Positions 1 to 7,691 are shown, counted from the first letter of the stretch. The stretch is 9,237 bases of DNA from Prolixibacteraceae bacterium (GCA_027858145.1 JAQIDF010000426.1:1-9237), one strand, 5' to 3'. Translations and numbers: made by a program. The notes: generated by a model not told the origin, from the sequence alone.

Positions 1-1
1 T

Positions 2-1261
2 ATGAAAACCCTCTTTTTTATTATTCTGCTCATGTTTTTGAATGCTACAGCAGGTTTTTCGCAGGATTATTTTGTAATAGAAAATTTCGTTCGTTGTGAA
101 CAAACACAAGAACCCATTCCGTATGTTTCAGTTGGTATTAAAGGTACGTCAATAGGTGCCATGACCGATTTGGATGGCCGGTTTTTGCTTAATAAACTAC
201 CCATTTCCTTAAAAACCGACACCTTGTATTTTTCGCATGTATCATTTCGCGATACATCAATATCGATTGCCGATATAGGTGCAACTGGAATTATTCTCTC
301 TCCCCGCGAAATTATGCTCGATGGTGTTGATGTTTCACCCTTTGGGAAAACACAGAATGTAGATGCTTTGGTGTTACTGAAAAAATCTTTGGAAAGAATA
401 AGGGGTAACTATCATCCCGGTTTTCAGAATTATGTAGGCCGATATCAATATGTAACAACCGATGAAATAAGCGCCGATACAGTAAGACATTCAAAAGGGG
501 AGTCCAATGTGTATTTGCCATCGCTTGTGTGTTCAGGCAACCATAGAGTACACTACGACTCGTTGTACTTCGATGTTGATAAGCGCGAAGAATCATTGAG
601 CAAATTCATTGATTCAGAGGAAGAACGCACGATGTGTATGCCATTCCCTTACGACTTGAAATATATGCTGGTATATTTTAGTTACATGAGTATCGAATAT
701 CGTCTCCCTTTTACCAAAAAAAACCTGAAGGATTACAGCTTCTCAATTTCCGATACTCTGGAACTCTATGATGAGCAGGTTGTACAAGTGGCATTTTCAC
801 CATTTGAAAAAGGGCGTAGAAAATATTTTGGCAATATCTATCTTGCTTTAAGCGATTATGCCATCAAAAAAATTGAAATGCACCTGTTGCGCGACGAGCG
901 GAATGTAGCCCGCACAATAGGATTGGGACTTTCATTTAGTACGTATAATTTAACGCATTCTATTTACGATGTCGATATTGAACTTACATACGCCCGTGTT
1001 GCGAATGGAAAGTTAATCCCTGATAAAATTACATGCCGGGCAGCGTACAATGTTACCGGGAACAACAACATAAACAGTAACCGCTACATCTCGACCTTTG
1101 AGCTGGGAGACTTTGAATATCGCCACATTGTTGAGACCGTTACACCAACCAATCAAGATGAAACTCCACGAATCAATAAACGTTTAATGCGACGGTTGGA
1201 GAGGTATATAAAAAAAATTGGGGCGCCTGAATTGTTAGATGAATTAGAGGAAAGATATTGA
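2..1261 (+). CDS. Exported carboxypeptidase-regulatory-like domain protein
   Basis: A 419-residue protein of unknown function, likely periplasmic or outer-membrane associated. Residues 1-21 form a typical signal peptide (MKTLFF, hydrophobic core, then AGFSQ), which supports the ATG at position 2 as the true start. The upstream region lies outside the window, so promoter and operon membership cannot be judged. Residues about 25-105 resemble the CarboxypepD_reg-like beta-sandwich common in Bacteroidota: EPIPYVSVGIKGTSIGAMTD, followed by a D-G-R-F turn and a long beta-rich stretch. The remaining 300 residues contain alternating beta strands (for example around 270-350, with YFGNIYLAL and DVDIELTYARV) and end in a basic helix. 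I see no catalytic motif. It could be a relative of the Bacteroidota proteins that couple this domain to a C-terminal barrel or sandwich. It converges on the xylanase gene 71 bases downstream and I see no clear terminator between them. Confidence 0.85.
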   Translation: MKTLFFIILLMFLNATAGFSQDYFVIENFVRCEQTQEPIPYVSVGIKGTSIGAMTDLDGRFLLNKLPISLKTDTLYFSHVSFRDTSISIADIGATGIILSPREIMLDGVDVSPFGKTQNVDALVLLKKSLERIRGNYHPGFQNYVGRYQYVTTDEISADTVRHSKGESNVYLPSLVCSGNHRVHYDSLYFDVDKREESLSKFIDSEEERTMCMPFPYDLKYMLVYFSYMSIEYRLPFTKKNLKDYSFSISDTLELYDEQVVQVAFSPFEKGRRKYFGNIYLALSDYAIKKIEMHLLRDERNVARTIGLGLSFSTYNLTHSIYDVDIELTYARVANGKLIPDKITCRAAYNVTGNNNINSNRYISTFELGDFEYRHIVETVTPTNQDETPRINKRLMRRLERYIKKIGAPELLDELEERY

Positions 1262-1332
1262 TATAATAGAGTGGGATATAGGGGGATGTTAGCGTTGTAT
1301 TAACCATGCTTTTTTATTATTTCCTTAATTTT

Positions 1333-3414
1333 TTACTTTTTAATTAGCTTAAACGATTCTGTTTGTAAACCACTTTCAATTTGAAGTATGTAAAATCCAT
1401 TGTTCAGGTCGGTTGTTTCAATTGTTTTTTGATGATTAAAAACACCTTTTCGTAATACCTGTCCTGAAGAATTCATCAATTGATACTTACCATTATCGGT
1501 TGCAAGGTTTGAACTAACCGTAAAGTTGTTTTTAAAAGGATTGGGATAAACTTTAAACCTGTCCTGTTTGCTTATTTCATCAACATCCGATTGTTCAGCA
1601 TCTGTTTCATACATTTCTACATTGTCGATGAAAACACAATTTGGATTGTTGCCAATGTAAAACTTTAAAGTGGCTATCGGGTCGTCAACTGATGAAGTGA
1701 ATTCGAAGCTAAATTCTTGCGGTTCTGTGGTTAGTGATACTTCCTCCTCCATATGGGTTGTGTAGGAGTCTCCGTCTTCTTGAACGGCTACACTCATGGT
1801 TCTGTCTTCGGCTGCTTTTGCCATAAATGAAATTGAATATTTTTTGGCAGTGCTGATGGGTGTAAGTTGGCGCAATTGAATGTGCCAATGGTTTGTGCCG
1901 GCATTTTCAGGACAAATACGGAGTGCATTGTTACCCGACATTGCTGCATCGTTGACCACTTCGATATTGCTTGAAGCTTCGGCGTTGTTTTGCATGTTCC
2001 ATCCCGTTGTGTTCAGGTCGAATTCGCCATTACTGACCATGTTGCTATCTTCTTCAATTTCGATACCTTGAAAAGGATATCCTGCATCGGGCAAGCTTTC
2101 CATATATTCTTCGAGCCATACAAGAGCCGATCGTTTGGTGCCATTTTGATTTATAATTCCTGAACCTTCTTTCCATGTTGAGCCTTCAACATAGCCCCAA
2201 AGTGTAATGCCACCAACAGCCGGATGTTCCCAGAATACAGGGAAAACATTTTTGTACGATCTCAGCTGGTTGGCTTCAGATGCAGGTTGTCCGGTTAGGT
2301 CTAATTCGGTAACATAAACCGGAACACCACTTGAGGCCATTAGGTCAATACGTTCTTTTAATGTTTCAGTTTGATCCCACATCACATCAACATTGAATGT
2401 ATGGGCTTGTGTACCAAAACCATCAATCAACCCCCTGTCGCGCAAAATCTCAACAACATCAAGCATTTCATATATGCCGTCGGGGTTGTTTTCAAGTTCA
2501 AAGTCGTTCATTACCAACTTTGAATTTGGAAAATAATGGCGGGCTTTTTGAAATAACCAGATTACCCAGTCGTAACCGGTTTCGCCCGCACCACCTAAAC
2601 CTTCCCTGAAATAAGGGGTGCCGGCTGCATGTTCCTGATCGTTCCATGTGTTCAGGTGCATATTCTCATTTAAAACATCTATTTGATCCATGTACGGGTA
2701 CCTGTCTGCTATTGCAGCCATGTATTCTTCAATTTCAGCCTGGAATTCCGCAGGTTCAAGATTCTCGATCCATCGCGGGTACTGGCTTCCCCATGCAATG
2801 GCGTGGTAGCGGAACATTAAATGATTGTCCTCTGCAACATTATAAATGCCATCAGCCTGCCACCAGTTCATTTGATCCCTGGTCCCTTCGATGCTGCCCC
2901 ATTTGTGAGCGTTCTCGGCTGTTACGCCATTCCAGTATTCCAGGTAATCAGAACGAACGTTTTGTGATGCTAAAATATTACCAAGGTATTTGCCTTTCCC
3001 GGCACTCATTCCTAAGCTGATAACCGGTTCTTGCCCCACGGTAAACAAAACACCGGACGAAGTGAAAGTATCACCTGCATTATCAGTGGCGCGGGCTGTA
3101 ATTCGGTATTCACCTTCCTGAACATTCGTCAGGATATATGAATAAGTATGGTTATTGTGTTCGCTTGTTTCGTTTACAAGTTCCCCATCAATAAAAAATT
3201 CAACCTTTTCAACCGTTCCATCCTCAAATGTGCCCCCAAAATCGGTTGAATATACATTGATGGTAACATCAGCCCCTGCTTGAAAATATGCGTTGCTGTG
3301 CGGGGCAGTTATTACAGCTGAAGGTAAAGTGTTTGAAGCACTTGCTGTTAGTGAATTGCTAGTACTAATTAAAACCAATAGCATTAATGCTAAAAACGTC
3401 GAAAATTGTTTCAT
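1333..3414 (-). CDS. Secreted GH10 endo-1,4-beta-xylanase with Ig-like, CBM and T9SS sorting domains
   Basis: This 693-residue enzyme should cleave internal beta-1,4 bonds of xylan with retention of configuration. Residues 1-26 are a signal peptide. Residues about 32-126 are a bacterial Ig-like domain (VEFFIDGELV, then a YRITARATDNAG motif). Residues about 132-440 form the GH10 barrel: VTAENAHKW near 164-172, HAIAW at 204-208, the acid/base Glu250 in DVLNE, NDFE near 303-306, GTQAH at 334-338 and the nucleophile Glu370 in VTELD. Residues about 455-602 match a CBM4/9-type carbohydrate-binding module (NGEFDLNTTGW start, VFIDNVEMY end). Residues about 619-693 are a type IX secretion C-terminal sorting domain (VYPNPF, then NNGFYILQI and ending KLIKK), so the protein is probably exported across the outer membrane and anchored or released. 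The usual WHSQ of GH10 enzymes reads WGSQ here, which I believe occurs in a subgroup and is not a sign of inactivity. The gene stands alone, divergent from the kinase. Confidence 0.95.
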   Translation of the reverse strand: MKQFSTFLALMLLVLISTSNSLTASASNTLPSAVITAPHSNAYFQAGADVTINVYSTDFGGTFEDGTVEKVEFFIDGELVNETSEHNNHTYSYILTNVQEGEYRITARATDNAGDTFTSSGVLFTVGQEPVISLGMSAGKGKYLGNILASQNVRSDYLEYWNGVTAENAHKWGSIEGTRDQMNWWQADGIYNVAEDNHLMFRYHAIAWGSQYPRWIENLEPAEFQAEIEEYMAAIADRYPYMDQIDVLNENMHLNTWNDQEHAAGTPYFREGLGGAGETGYDWVIWLFQKARHYFPNSKLVMNDFELENNPDGIYEMLDVVEILRDRGLIDGFGTQAHTFNVDVMWDQTETLKERIDLMASSGVPVYVTELDLTGQPASEANQLRSYKNVFPVFWEHPAVGGITLWGYVEGSTWKEGSGIINQNGTKRSALVWLEEYMESLPDAGYPFQGIEIEEDSNMVSNGEFDLNTTGWNMQNNAEASSNIEVVNDAAMSGNNALRICPENAGTNHWHIQLRQLTPISTAKKYSISFMAKAAEDRTMSVAVQEDGDSYTTHMEEEVSLTTEPQEFSFEFTSSVDDPIATLKFYIGNNPNCVFIDNVEMYETDAEQSDVDEISKQDRFKVYPNPFKNNFTVSSNLATDNGKYQLMNSSGQVLRKGVFNHQKTIETTDLNNGFYILQIESGLQTESFKLIKK

Positions 3415-3446
3415 AGAGTCAGTTATAGTTAGAATTTATACATTAC

Positions 3447-3462
3447 CAGGCATAAAAGCCTG
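3447..3462 (-). other. Small hairpin in the xylanase 5' leader
   Basis: CAGGC and GCCTG arms of five bases flank a six-base ATAAAA loop, lying 33 bases upstream of the xylanase start. On the xylanase strand a T-run precedes the stem rather than following it. It therefore does not look like a terminator for either direction, and may only be a leader structure. Confidence 0.3.
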
Positions 3463-3537
3463 ACAAAAAACGATTGCCATTATCTGTGACATCAATTTGC
3501 TTTTGGTAGAGCAGAACAGAACAGACAATAACAGTTG

Positions 3538-3545
3538 CAAATATA
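3538..3545 (-). promoter_or_regulatory. Candidate xylanase promoter, -7 box
   Basis: Read on the minus strand this is TATATTTG, an exact fit to the Bacteroidota TAnnTTTG -7 element. A T-rich stretch (TTTTTT) lies about 19 bases upstream where a TTTG/TTG -33 element is expected, but the G is missing. It would give a leader of roughly 115 bases. This is motif evidence only. Confidence 0.4.
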
Positions 3546-3549
3546 GCAG

Positions 3550-3649
3550 AATCGGCTTATTAATAAAAAACTGAACGGATTTTTGCTGTATTAAATCACA
3601 CAAAAGGTTTTTGTTTGTACAAATTGATTGGGAACAATACGATGGGTAA
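3550..3649 (+). pseudogene. 5' remnant of an AAA/DUF4143-type ATPase gene
   Basis: This is a decayed second copy of the start of the ATPase gene found intact at 7870. Bases 3592-3636 match 7917-7961 at 42 of 45 positions, the first 26 being identical. The match extends upstream with small gaps to the ATCGG at 3551, which corresponds to 7874 (42 versus 44 bases apart). Translated, 3550-3591 gives NRLINKKLNGFLLY, against DRFIKLLEKK in the intact gene. A single extra base at about 3592 then shifts the frame to KSHKRFLFVQIDWEQ, against KSHKRFLFEQIDWGQ at residues 17-31. The ATG is lost (CAG at the equivalent site), the frame reaches TAA at 3647-3649, and nothing after the IDW region is recognisable, so the Walker A and everything downstream are gone. 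It lies between two unrelated divergent genes. Confidence 0.75.
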
Positions 3650-3759
3650 AGAATAACATATAAATGTTTCATTCCTAATGAATGGCAATTTCATTAAGAA
3701 GAATGGTAGATTATGTATGACTAAAATGTTTTTTAGGATTATCTCAAAGAACATACTAT

Positions 3760-3787
3760 TTTGTAGTCGATTAATATATTATGTTTG
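3760..3787 (+). promoter_or_regulatory. Candidate promoter for the kinase-regulator operon
   Basis: TATGTTTG at 3780-3787 fits the TAnnTTTG -7 element exactly. TTTG at 3760-3763 could be the -33 element, with a 16-base gap that is slightly short for the usual spacing. Transcription would begin near 3794, giving a leader of about 90 bases before the kinase ATG. Confidence 0.35.
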
Positions 3788-3886
3788 TAACTTTAAAGAA
3801 TATAGTTGTTAATGCAATGAAACCTTTCTTGTAAAGGATAAAATTTAGGATGTTTTTTTAGTTAGGAAAATGAACAATATAAAAGT

Positions 3887-5824
3887 ATGTCCAGGTCGTC
3901 AAACAATATAAAATATAAGTTATTCTCTCTGCTCTTTATATTTATCACAATTCATTTCACTGTATTAGCACAAGGAAATTCTCAAATTGATAGCTTAACT
4001 CAATTATACTATAAAACGATAGATCAAACTGTTAAGCAGAGAGCACTTAAAGCGCTTTCGAATATTTATGAAGATAAAGGTGATTGGTTTAAATACCAGG
4101 AGGTTATGGAGCAAATGCTTTTATTGCAGGAAGAAAAGCAAGACAGTTTCTATTTAGCCGAAACCTATAACAAACTTGGAATATCTTGCAGTAGACGAGG
4201 AAAGACCCCTGAAGCGTTGGCTTATTTTCAGAAGGCTCTTGAGATAAATCTGGCTCAAAATAATATTCTCATTGCAGCAAATAGTTACGAAAATATTGGA
4301 GTTGTTTATAAGGATATGGGCGATTATTCAAATGCTGTTGACTATCAAATAAAATCTTTGGAAATAAGAAAGGAAAGAAAACATCCACGATTATTGAATA
4401 ATTACATGAAATTGGCAACGCTTCAGGAGTTGCTTGGGAATGTAGAGAAAGAAGATTACTATCTGAGGTTGGCTAAATCAGAAATGCAAGATATTGATAG
4501 TATCACCCCCAGAAATAAAGCCCTTTTCTATAATCAGTTGGGGCATGTGTATAATCAAAGGAATAAGTTGGATAGCAGTATTATATGTTATAAAAATGTA
4601 ATTCTTTACTCGAAGCAAATAGAATGGAAAGTTGGTATTGCTGTGGGTTTAGGGAATTTAGCCGATTTGTATTCTGAAACCGGAGCTCTGGATAGTTCTA
4701 TTTTTTATCATCGACAATCACTTAAGCTTTCAGGGGAAATCAACGATTGTTTGAGTATTACGGATGAGTTTTTATCCATAGCAAAACTTTTCGAAAAGCT
4801 TGATAAAAACGATTCCGTATTATTTTATGCCAATAATTCATTGTTAAGGGCAAGGGAATGTGATCTGTTGTATCAGCAAAATATTGCTTTAAAATTTATT
4901 GCAGAATACTACAGCAGGCAACATAATTTTGAAGAAGCTTATGCCTTTTTGCAACAACATTATAAACTTGAAGATTCCATTTCATCTGCCGATGTAAGAA
5001 ATAATATTGCCAATTTAGAAACCAGATACGAAACCAAGGTGAAGGAACAGCAAATTGAAATTCTTACCACCGAAAACAAATTGAAGAACCAACGTATTAA
5101 GGCAGGAATTATACTGTTAGCAGTGTTGATTGCCGTTATAATACTTATACTATATATTCTTCAAATACGAAAAAAACAAGCAATTCTCAAACAAAACGAT
5201 TTACAACAACAGGTTCTTCGTGCTCAAATGAATCCCCATTTTATTTTTAATGTATTGGGTTCTATTCAAAATTTCATGTTGAATAACGATACAAAAAAAG
5301 CGGCTGGTTATTTAGCCAATTTTGCTTCATTAACACGGTCTACTCTTGAATACTCAGCCAGTGATACAATTAGTTTGTACGAAGAAGTTACAATGCTTCG
5401 CAATTATATGGAATTAGAAAAAATGCGTGTACCTAACAAATTCAATTTCGAAATTGAAATGGATGAAGCCATTGAATCTGAATTTATTCGTATTCCACCT
5501 ATGTTAATACAGCCTTTTATTGAAAATGCCATAAAACACGGATTTAGAAAGCTTGATAAGCCAGGAAAACTGAATTTGACAATATCTGATAAAGGCGATG
5601 CCGTAGAATTTATTATTGAAGATAATGGTATTGGTCTTACACCTGATGAAAGCAGTTCAGAGAATCACCAATCAATGGCTATGAATATTTTTTCAGAAAG
5701 GCGTAAATTGATTAAGCAACGTCATAAAAAAGAATTTAACTTTGAAATACAGGACAGGCACGAGGTAAATCCAGCGTTGTCGGGGGTTCTTATTAAAGTT
5801 AGAGTACCAATTTTAGAGGCATGA
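3887..5824 (+). CDS. TPR-containing LytS/YehU-type sensor histidine kinase
   Basis: A 645-residue membrane kinase that should autophosphorylate and pass the phosphate to the LytTR regulator encoded next to it. Residues about 11-29 are a hydrophobic signal-like segment ending VLAQG. Residues about 87-360 hold tetratricopeptide repeats, clearest at 91-122 (AETYNKLGISCSRRGKTPEA) and 131-162 (NSYENIGVVYKDMGDYSNA), with weaker ones to 360. A coiled-coil-like helix (370-403) leads into one transmembrane segment at about 405-426. The HisKA-like LytS domain carries QMNPHFIFN with phospho-acceptor His451, followed by a HATPase domain with the N box PFIENAIKHG (543-552) and the G box DNGIG (579-583). 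With a cleaved signal peptide and a single transmembrane helix, the TPRs would face the periplasm and act as a protein- or peptide-sensing region. The stop overlaps the regulator start by four bases (ATGA). Confidence 0.93.
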   Translation: MSRSSNNIKYKLFSLLFIFITIHFTVLAQGNSQIDSLTQLYYKTIDQTVKQRALKALSNIYEDKGDWFKYQEVMEQMLLLQEEKQDSFYLAETYNKLGISCSRRGKTPEALAYFQKALEINLAQNNILIAANSYENIGVVYKDMGDYSNAVDYQIKSLEIRKERKHPRLLNNYMKLATLQELLGNVEKEDYYLRLAKSEMQDIDSITPRNKALFYNQLGHVYNQRNKLDSSIICYKNVILYSKQIEWKVGIAVGLGNLADLYSETGALDSSIFYHRQSLKLSGEINDCLSITDEFLSIAKLFEKLDKNDSVLFYANNSLLRARECDLLYQQNIALKFIAEYYSRQHNFEEAYAFLQQHYKLEDSISSADVRNNIANLETRYETKVKEQQIEILTTENKLKNQRIKAGIILLAVLIAVIILILYILQIRKKQAILKQNDLQQQVLRAQMNPHFIFNVLGSIQNFMLNNDTKKAAGYLANFASLTRSTLEYSASDTISLYEEVTMLRNYMELEKMRVPNKFNFEIEMDEAIESEFIRIPPMLIQPFIENAIKHGFRKLDKPGKLNLTISDKGDAVEFIIEDNGIGLTPDESSSENHQSMAMNIFSERRKLIKQRHKKEFNFEIQDRHEVNPALSGVLIKVRVPILEA

Positions 5825-6573
5825 TTAAAGTAGTAATTATTGACGATATGCCTGCTATGCAGCAGGTAAACAGCAGGCTGTTAGGAGAGTGTTTTCCTGA
5901 TGTAAAATTGGTAGGTATAACTGATTCGGTAGAAGGTGGTGTTGATTTAATTCAAAAAGAACAGCCTAATTTGGTGCTACTTGATATTGAATTGAGAGAT
6001 GGAACTGGTTTTCAATTATTGCAAAAGTTAAAACCCGTAACATTTAAAATTGTATTTATTACTGCTTTCGACAATTATGCTATTAAGGCTTTTAAGTTTA
6101 GTGCATTCGATTATATTGTAAAACCTGTTAATGAAATAGAGTTTCAGCAAGCGATTCAACGATGTATTGAAGAAATTCAGCAAAACAACAACAGCACTAT
6201 TCAGGCAGATTTTCTGATGGATATGTATCGAAAAGAAAACCAAAGTAAAAAACTAGTGCTTAAAACTTTTACGTCGCTTCATATCGTTGACATTGGCAAT
6301 ATCCTTTATTGTCAATGTGACAATAGTTATACTACTTTTTATTTAGACACAGATGAACAAATAATTGTATCAAAAGGAATAAACGAATATGATGGACTTT
6401 TACACGATTATAATTTTTTTCGATCCCCCCCCTCATCATATTTGGTTAACCTCGAACATATCCAACGAATTGAAACAATAGAAGGTTTTTCTATTGTTTT
6501 AACTAATGGTTTGCGAATTCATACTTCGAAAAGGAAAAAGATAGAACCATTGCAAATTCTTCAAAAAGATTAG
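5821..6573 (+). CDS. LytTR-family response regulator
   Basis: A 250-residue transcription regulator, the partner of the kinase encoded just upstream (ATGA overlap, so translationally coupled). Residues 1-120 are a receiver domain with all expected residues: acidic pair Asp8-Asp9, phospho-acceptor Asp55 in VLLDIEL, Thr81, and Lys101 in IVKPV. Residues about 143-247 are a LytTR DNA-binding domain (KKLVLKTFTSLHIVDIGNIL, then the FFR..SYLVNLEHI motif and LRIHTSKRKK). Family members usually show R-x-H-x-S-Y/F-L in that motif. Here Arg201 is followed by S-P-P-S-S-Y, so the conserved His is absent and one residue seems inserted, encoded by a run of eight C (6425-6432). The reading frame is otherwise intact to the stop. 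Targets are unknown. The following lipoprotein gene is the nearest candidate. Confidence 0.93.
   Translation: MIKVVIIDDMPAMQQVNSRLLGECFPDVKLVGITDSVEGGVDLIQKEQPNLVLLDIELRDGTGFQLLQKLKPVTFKIVFITAFDNYAIKAFKFSAFDYIVKPVNEIEFQQAIQRCIEEIQQNNNSTIQADFLMDMYRKENQSKKLVLKTFTSLHIVDIGNILYCQCDNSYTTFYLDTDEQIIVSKGINEYDGLLHDYNFFRSPPSSYLVNLEHIQRIETIEGFSIVLTNGLRIHTSKRKKIEPLQILQKD
6425..6432 (+). repeat. Eight-C homopolymer inside the LytTR domain
   Basis: Eight consecutive C lie in codons 202-204 of the regulator, in an otherwise AT-rich gene. A gain or loss of one base would frameshift the last ~48 residues of the DNA-binding domain. It is either a slippage-prone tract or a sequencing/assembly error. Confidence 0.9.
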
Positions 6574-6677
6574 CGGTTACACACCTATATTCTGCAAATT
6601 CAAATTTAAAGAGATATTCAATAAGAAAGTTCTTAAATTTAACCAAAAATATAAATATCCATAAACAATTTAACAGT

Positions 6678-7220
6678 ATGAAAAAGTCATTATTAACACT
6701 CGCATCACTATTCATTTTCTTGGCAGTTTTCACAACATCATGTGATCCCGACGAATCATCAACTAACGAAATTCTTGACGAGTTTGGGAATGTAATTGAG
6801 AATGGCGATGGTGAAAATCCGGATCAACTAAGTGGGTCCTATGAAGTTTATATAAACGAATCAGTGGTGGCCGAAGGAACAACCGAAGAAGTTGGATTGG
6901 TTCAGAATGATCTTGGTTCATATTACACAACAGTTACTCTTTCAGAGGGTAGAAATCTTACTATTCTTGTTTCCGGCTTTTCAAGAGAGACAGGTGGAGT
7001 TACTGAAATTGAAGGAACTGATGTTAGTGTAACAATAGGTGGTTTTGATATCCTTAAAACCGATGGAATCGAAGAATTTATTATTGCAGAAGAAGGAACC
7101 GTCAAACGGGATTCAAAAGAAAAAATCTCATTTGAAGGCACTTGTAAGGATATTATAGGAACTGAGATAATGTCATTGAGTGGATATATAGAATCTGAAG
7201 CATTTAAAGTCATTCAATAA
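6678..7220 (+). CDS. Small lipoprotein of unknown function
   Basis: A 180-residue protein whose signal peptide (MKKSLLTLASLFIFLAVF) ends in a lipobox, TTSC, so Cys22 would be lipidated and the protein anchored in a membrane. An acidic linker (about 23-50, rich in D, E, N) leads to a domain of alternating beta strands (about 52-180: GSYEVYINES, VTLSEGRNLTILVSG, VTIGGFDIL, KISFEGTCKDI, LSGYIESEAFKVI), which looks like a beta-sandwich. I do not recognise the family. It lies 104 bases after the regulator on the same strand. No clear terminator or TAnnTTTG promoter separates them, so it may be co-transcribed or regulated by the pair. One possibility is a secreted or surface partner of the periplasmic TPR region of the kinase, which is inference only. 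Confidence 0.85.
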   Translation: MKKSLLTLASLFIFLAVFTTSCDPDESSTNEILDEFGNVIENGDGENPDQLSGSYEVYINESVVAEGTTEEVGLVQNDLGSYYTTVTLSEGRNLTILVSGFSRETGGVTEIEGTDVSVTIGGFDILKTDGIEEFIIAEEGTVKRDSKEKISFEGTCKDIIGTEIMSLSGYIESEAFKVIQ

Positions 7221-7269
7221 ATATTTTGTAAATTAAACGTATGTAACATTAAGTATTTTCATCCACTGA

Positions 7270-7404
7270 ATTGGTAGTAGAACCTATAGTAATGAAAATT
7301 ATTCAATTGTACATGGGGAGCATGCTCAGCTAAGGTTTAAAAATCACTTCGGAATTGCTTTTAACTTGGGCATAAAAGGTGCCGATGATCCCATCTATTT
7401 TTAA
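7270..7404 (+). pseudogene. C-terminal tail resembling an outer-membrane protein
   Basis: A 44-codon open stretch, bounded by TGA at 7267 and TAA at 7402, begins IGSRTYSNENYSIVHGEH and ends in KNHFGIAFNLGIKGADDPIY followed by Phe. Its beta-strand pattern and terminal aromatic residue resemble the last strands of an outer-membrane beta-barrel protein. There is no plausible start or signal peptide. Read as a truncated gene tail; the identity is uncertain and no specific family is claimed. Confidence 0.4.
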
Positions 7405-7489
7405 CTTCGAATGGTAGCGGTGTGAATTCTGTTCCGGCATGAGAGCCGTCGCAAAATGGTTGGTTTTTACTTCTTCCACAGATATTTAA

Positions 7490-7609
7490 TTTAATTCTTG
7501 TGAAAATCCTGTCAGGGCAGAAATAGTAGCAAATTCGGTTGATTATTTGTATAGTTCAGCCCGGGATTATGCGGGAGAGAAGGGATTGGTTGATATAGAG
7601 ATTGTTTGA
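7490..7609 (+). pseudogene. C-terminal remnant of a REP-associated tyrosine transposase
   Basis: The frame between TAA at 7487 and TGA at 7607 encodes ENPVRAEIVANSVDYLYSSA followed by RDYAGEKGLVDIEIV. This matches the conserved C-terminal end of the Bacteroidota RAYT (Y1/IS200-like) transposases (NPVRAxIV, then Y-SSARDYAGEKG). The catalytic HUH motif and the rest are missing, so only about 39 codons survive. The frame starts after an in-frame stop and has no start codon. REP-like hairpins follow directly, as in complete RAYT-REP units. Confidence 0.75.
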
Positions 7610-7615
7610 GGTAAA

Positions 7616-7651
7616 AGGATTACACCTTGCCTGCCGGCAGGCAGGAATCCT
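7616..7651. repeat. REP-like imperfect palindrome 1
   Basis: The core TGCCTGCCGGCAGGCA (7628-7643) is a perfect 16-bp palindrome, GC-rich in an AT-rich region. Outer arms AGGATT (7616-7621) and AATCCT (7646-7651) pair too, allowing a long imperfect hairpin. It starts seven bases after the transposase remnant, which supports a REP role. Confidence 0.7.
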
Positions 7652-7660
7652 AAGTCAGGA

Positions 7661-7691
7661 AGTGCGTACGCGACGTACATCGGTACGCACT
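7661..7691. repeat. REP-like hairpin 2
   Basis: Nine-base arms AGTGCGTAC (7661-7669) and GTACGCACT (7683-7691) pair perfectly. After a bulged G, CGA (7671-7673) pairs with TCG (7680-7682), leaving a six-base CGTACA loop. AGCGCT (7692-7697) follows. The strong stem beside a RAYT remnant is typical of a REP or BIME element. It is not followed by a T-run, so a terminator role is unlikely. Confidence 0.7.

Larger units (their letters stand above)
3415..3886. other. Divergent intergenic region, xylanase / kinase
   Basis: The 472 bases between the two divergent genes contain no intact gene. They hold the xylanase leader with its hairpin (3447-3462), a candidate minus-strand promoter (3538-3545), the AAA/DUF4143 remnant (3550-3649), a small CATTC/GAATG inverted repeat (3670-3684) and a candidate kinase promoter (3760-3787). 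TTTGCTTTTGGTAGAGCA at 3496-3513 loosely resembles the palindrome in front of the intact ATPase gene, 29 bases before its ATCGG there versus 55 here. It may be a degraded copy of that control region. Confidence 0.6.

Noticed and set aside
3447..3462. CAGGC/GCCTG hairpin as a transcription terminator
   Set aside because: No T-run follows the stem on either strand and it sits in the leader of the xylanase, so a terminator role is not supported.
3436..3672. A 78-codon minus-strand open frame upstream of the xylanase
   Set aside because: It runs antisense through the AAA/DUF4143 remnant and the xylanase promoter region, has no recognisable domain, and its hydrophobic composition is typical of an AT-rich shadow frame.
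3870..3911. A 13-codon open frame (MNNIKVCPGRQTI) overlapping the kinase start in another frame
   Set aside because: It is too short and has no supporting ribosome site or conservation. The kinase signal peptide starts at 3887 and gives a good start.
6028..6243. Minus-strand open frame inside the response regulator
   Set aside because: It lies wholly within a well-supported coding region and shows no domain or signal peptide, so it is a shadow frame.
6603..6673. Three AATTTAA copies at 6603, 6636 and 6667 before the lipoprotein gene, about 32 bases apart
   Set aside because: The spacing is suggestive of a regulator site. The word is common in such AT-rich DNA, however, and it does not match a LytTR-like direct repeat, so chance is more likely.
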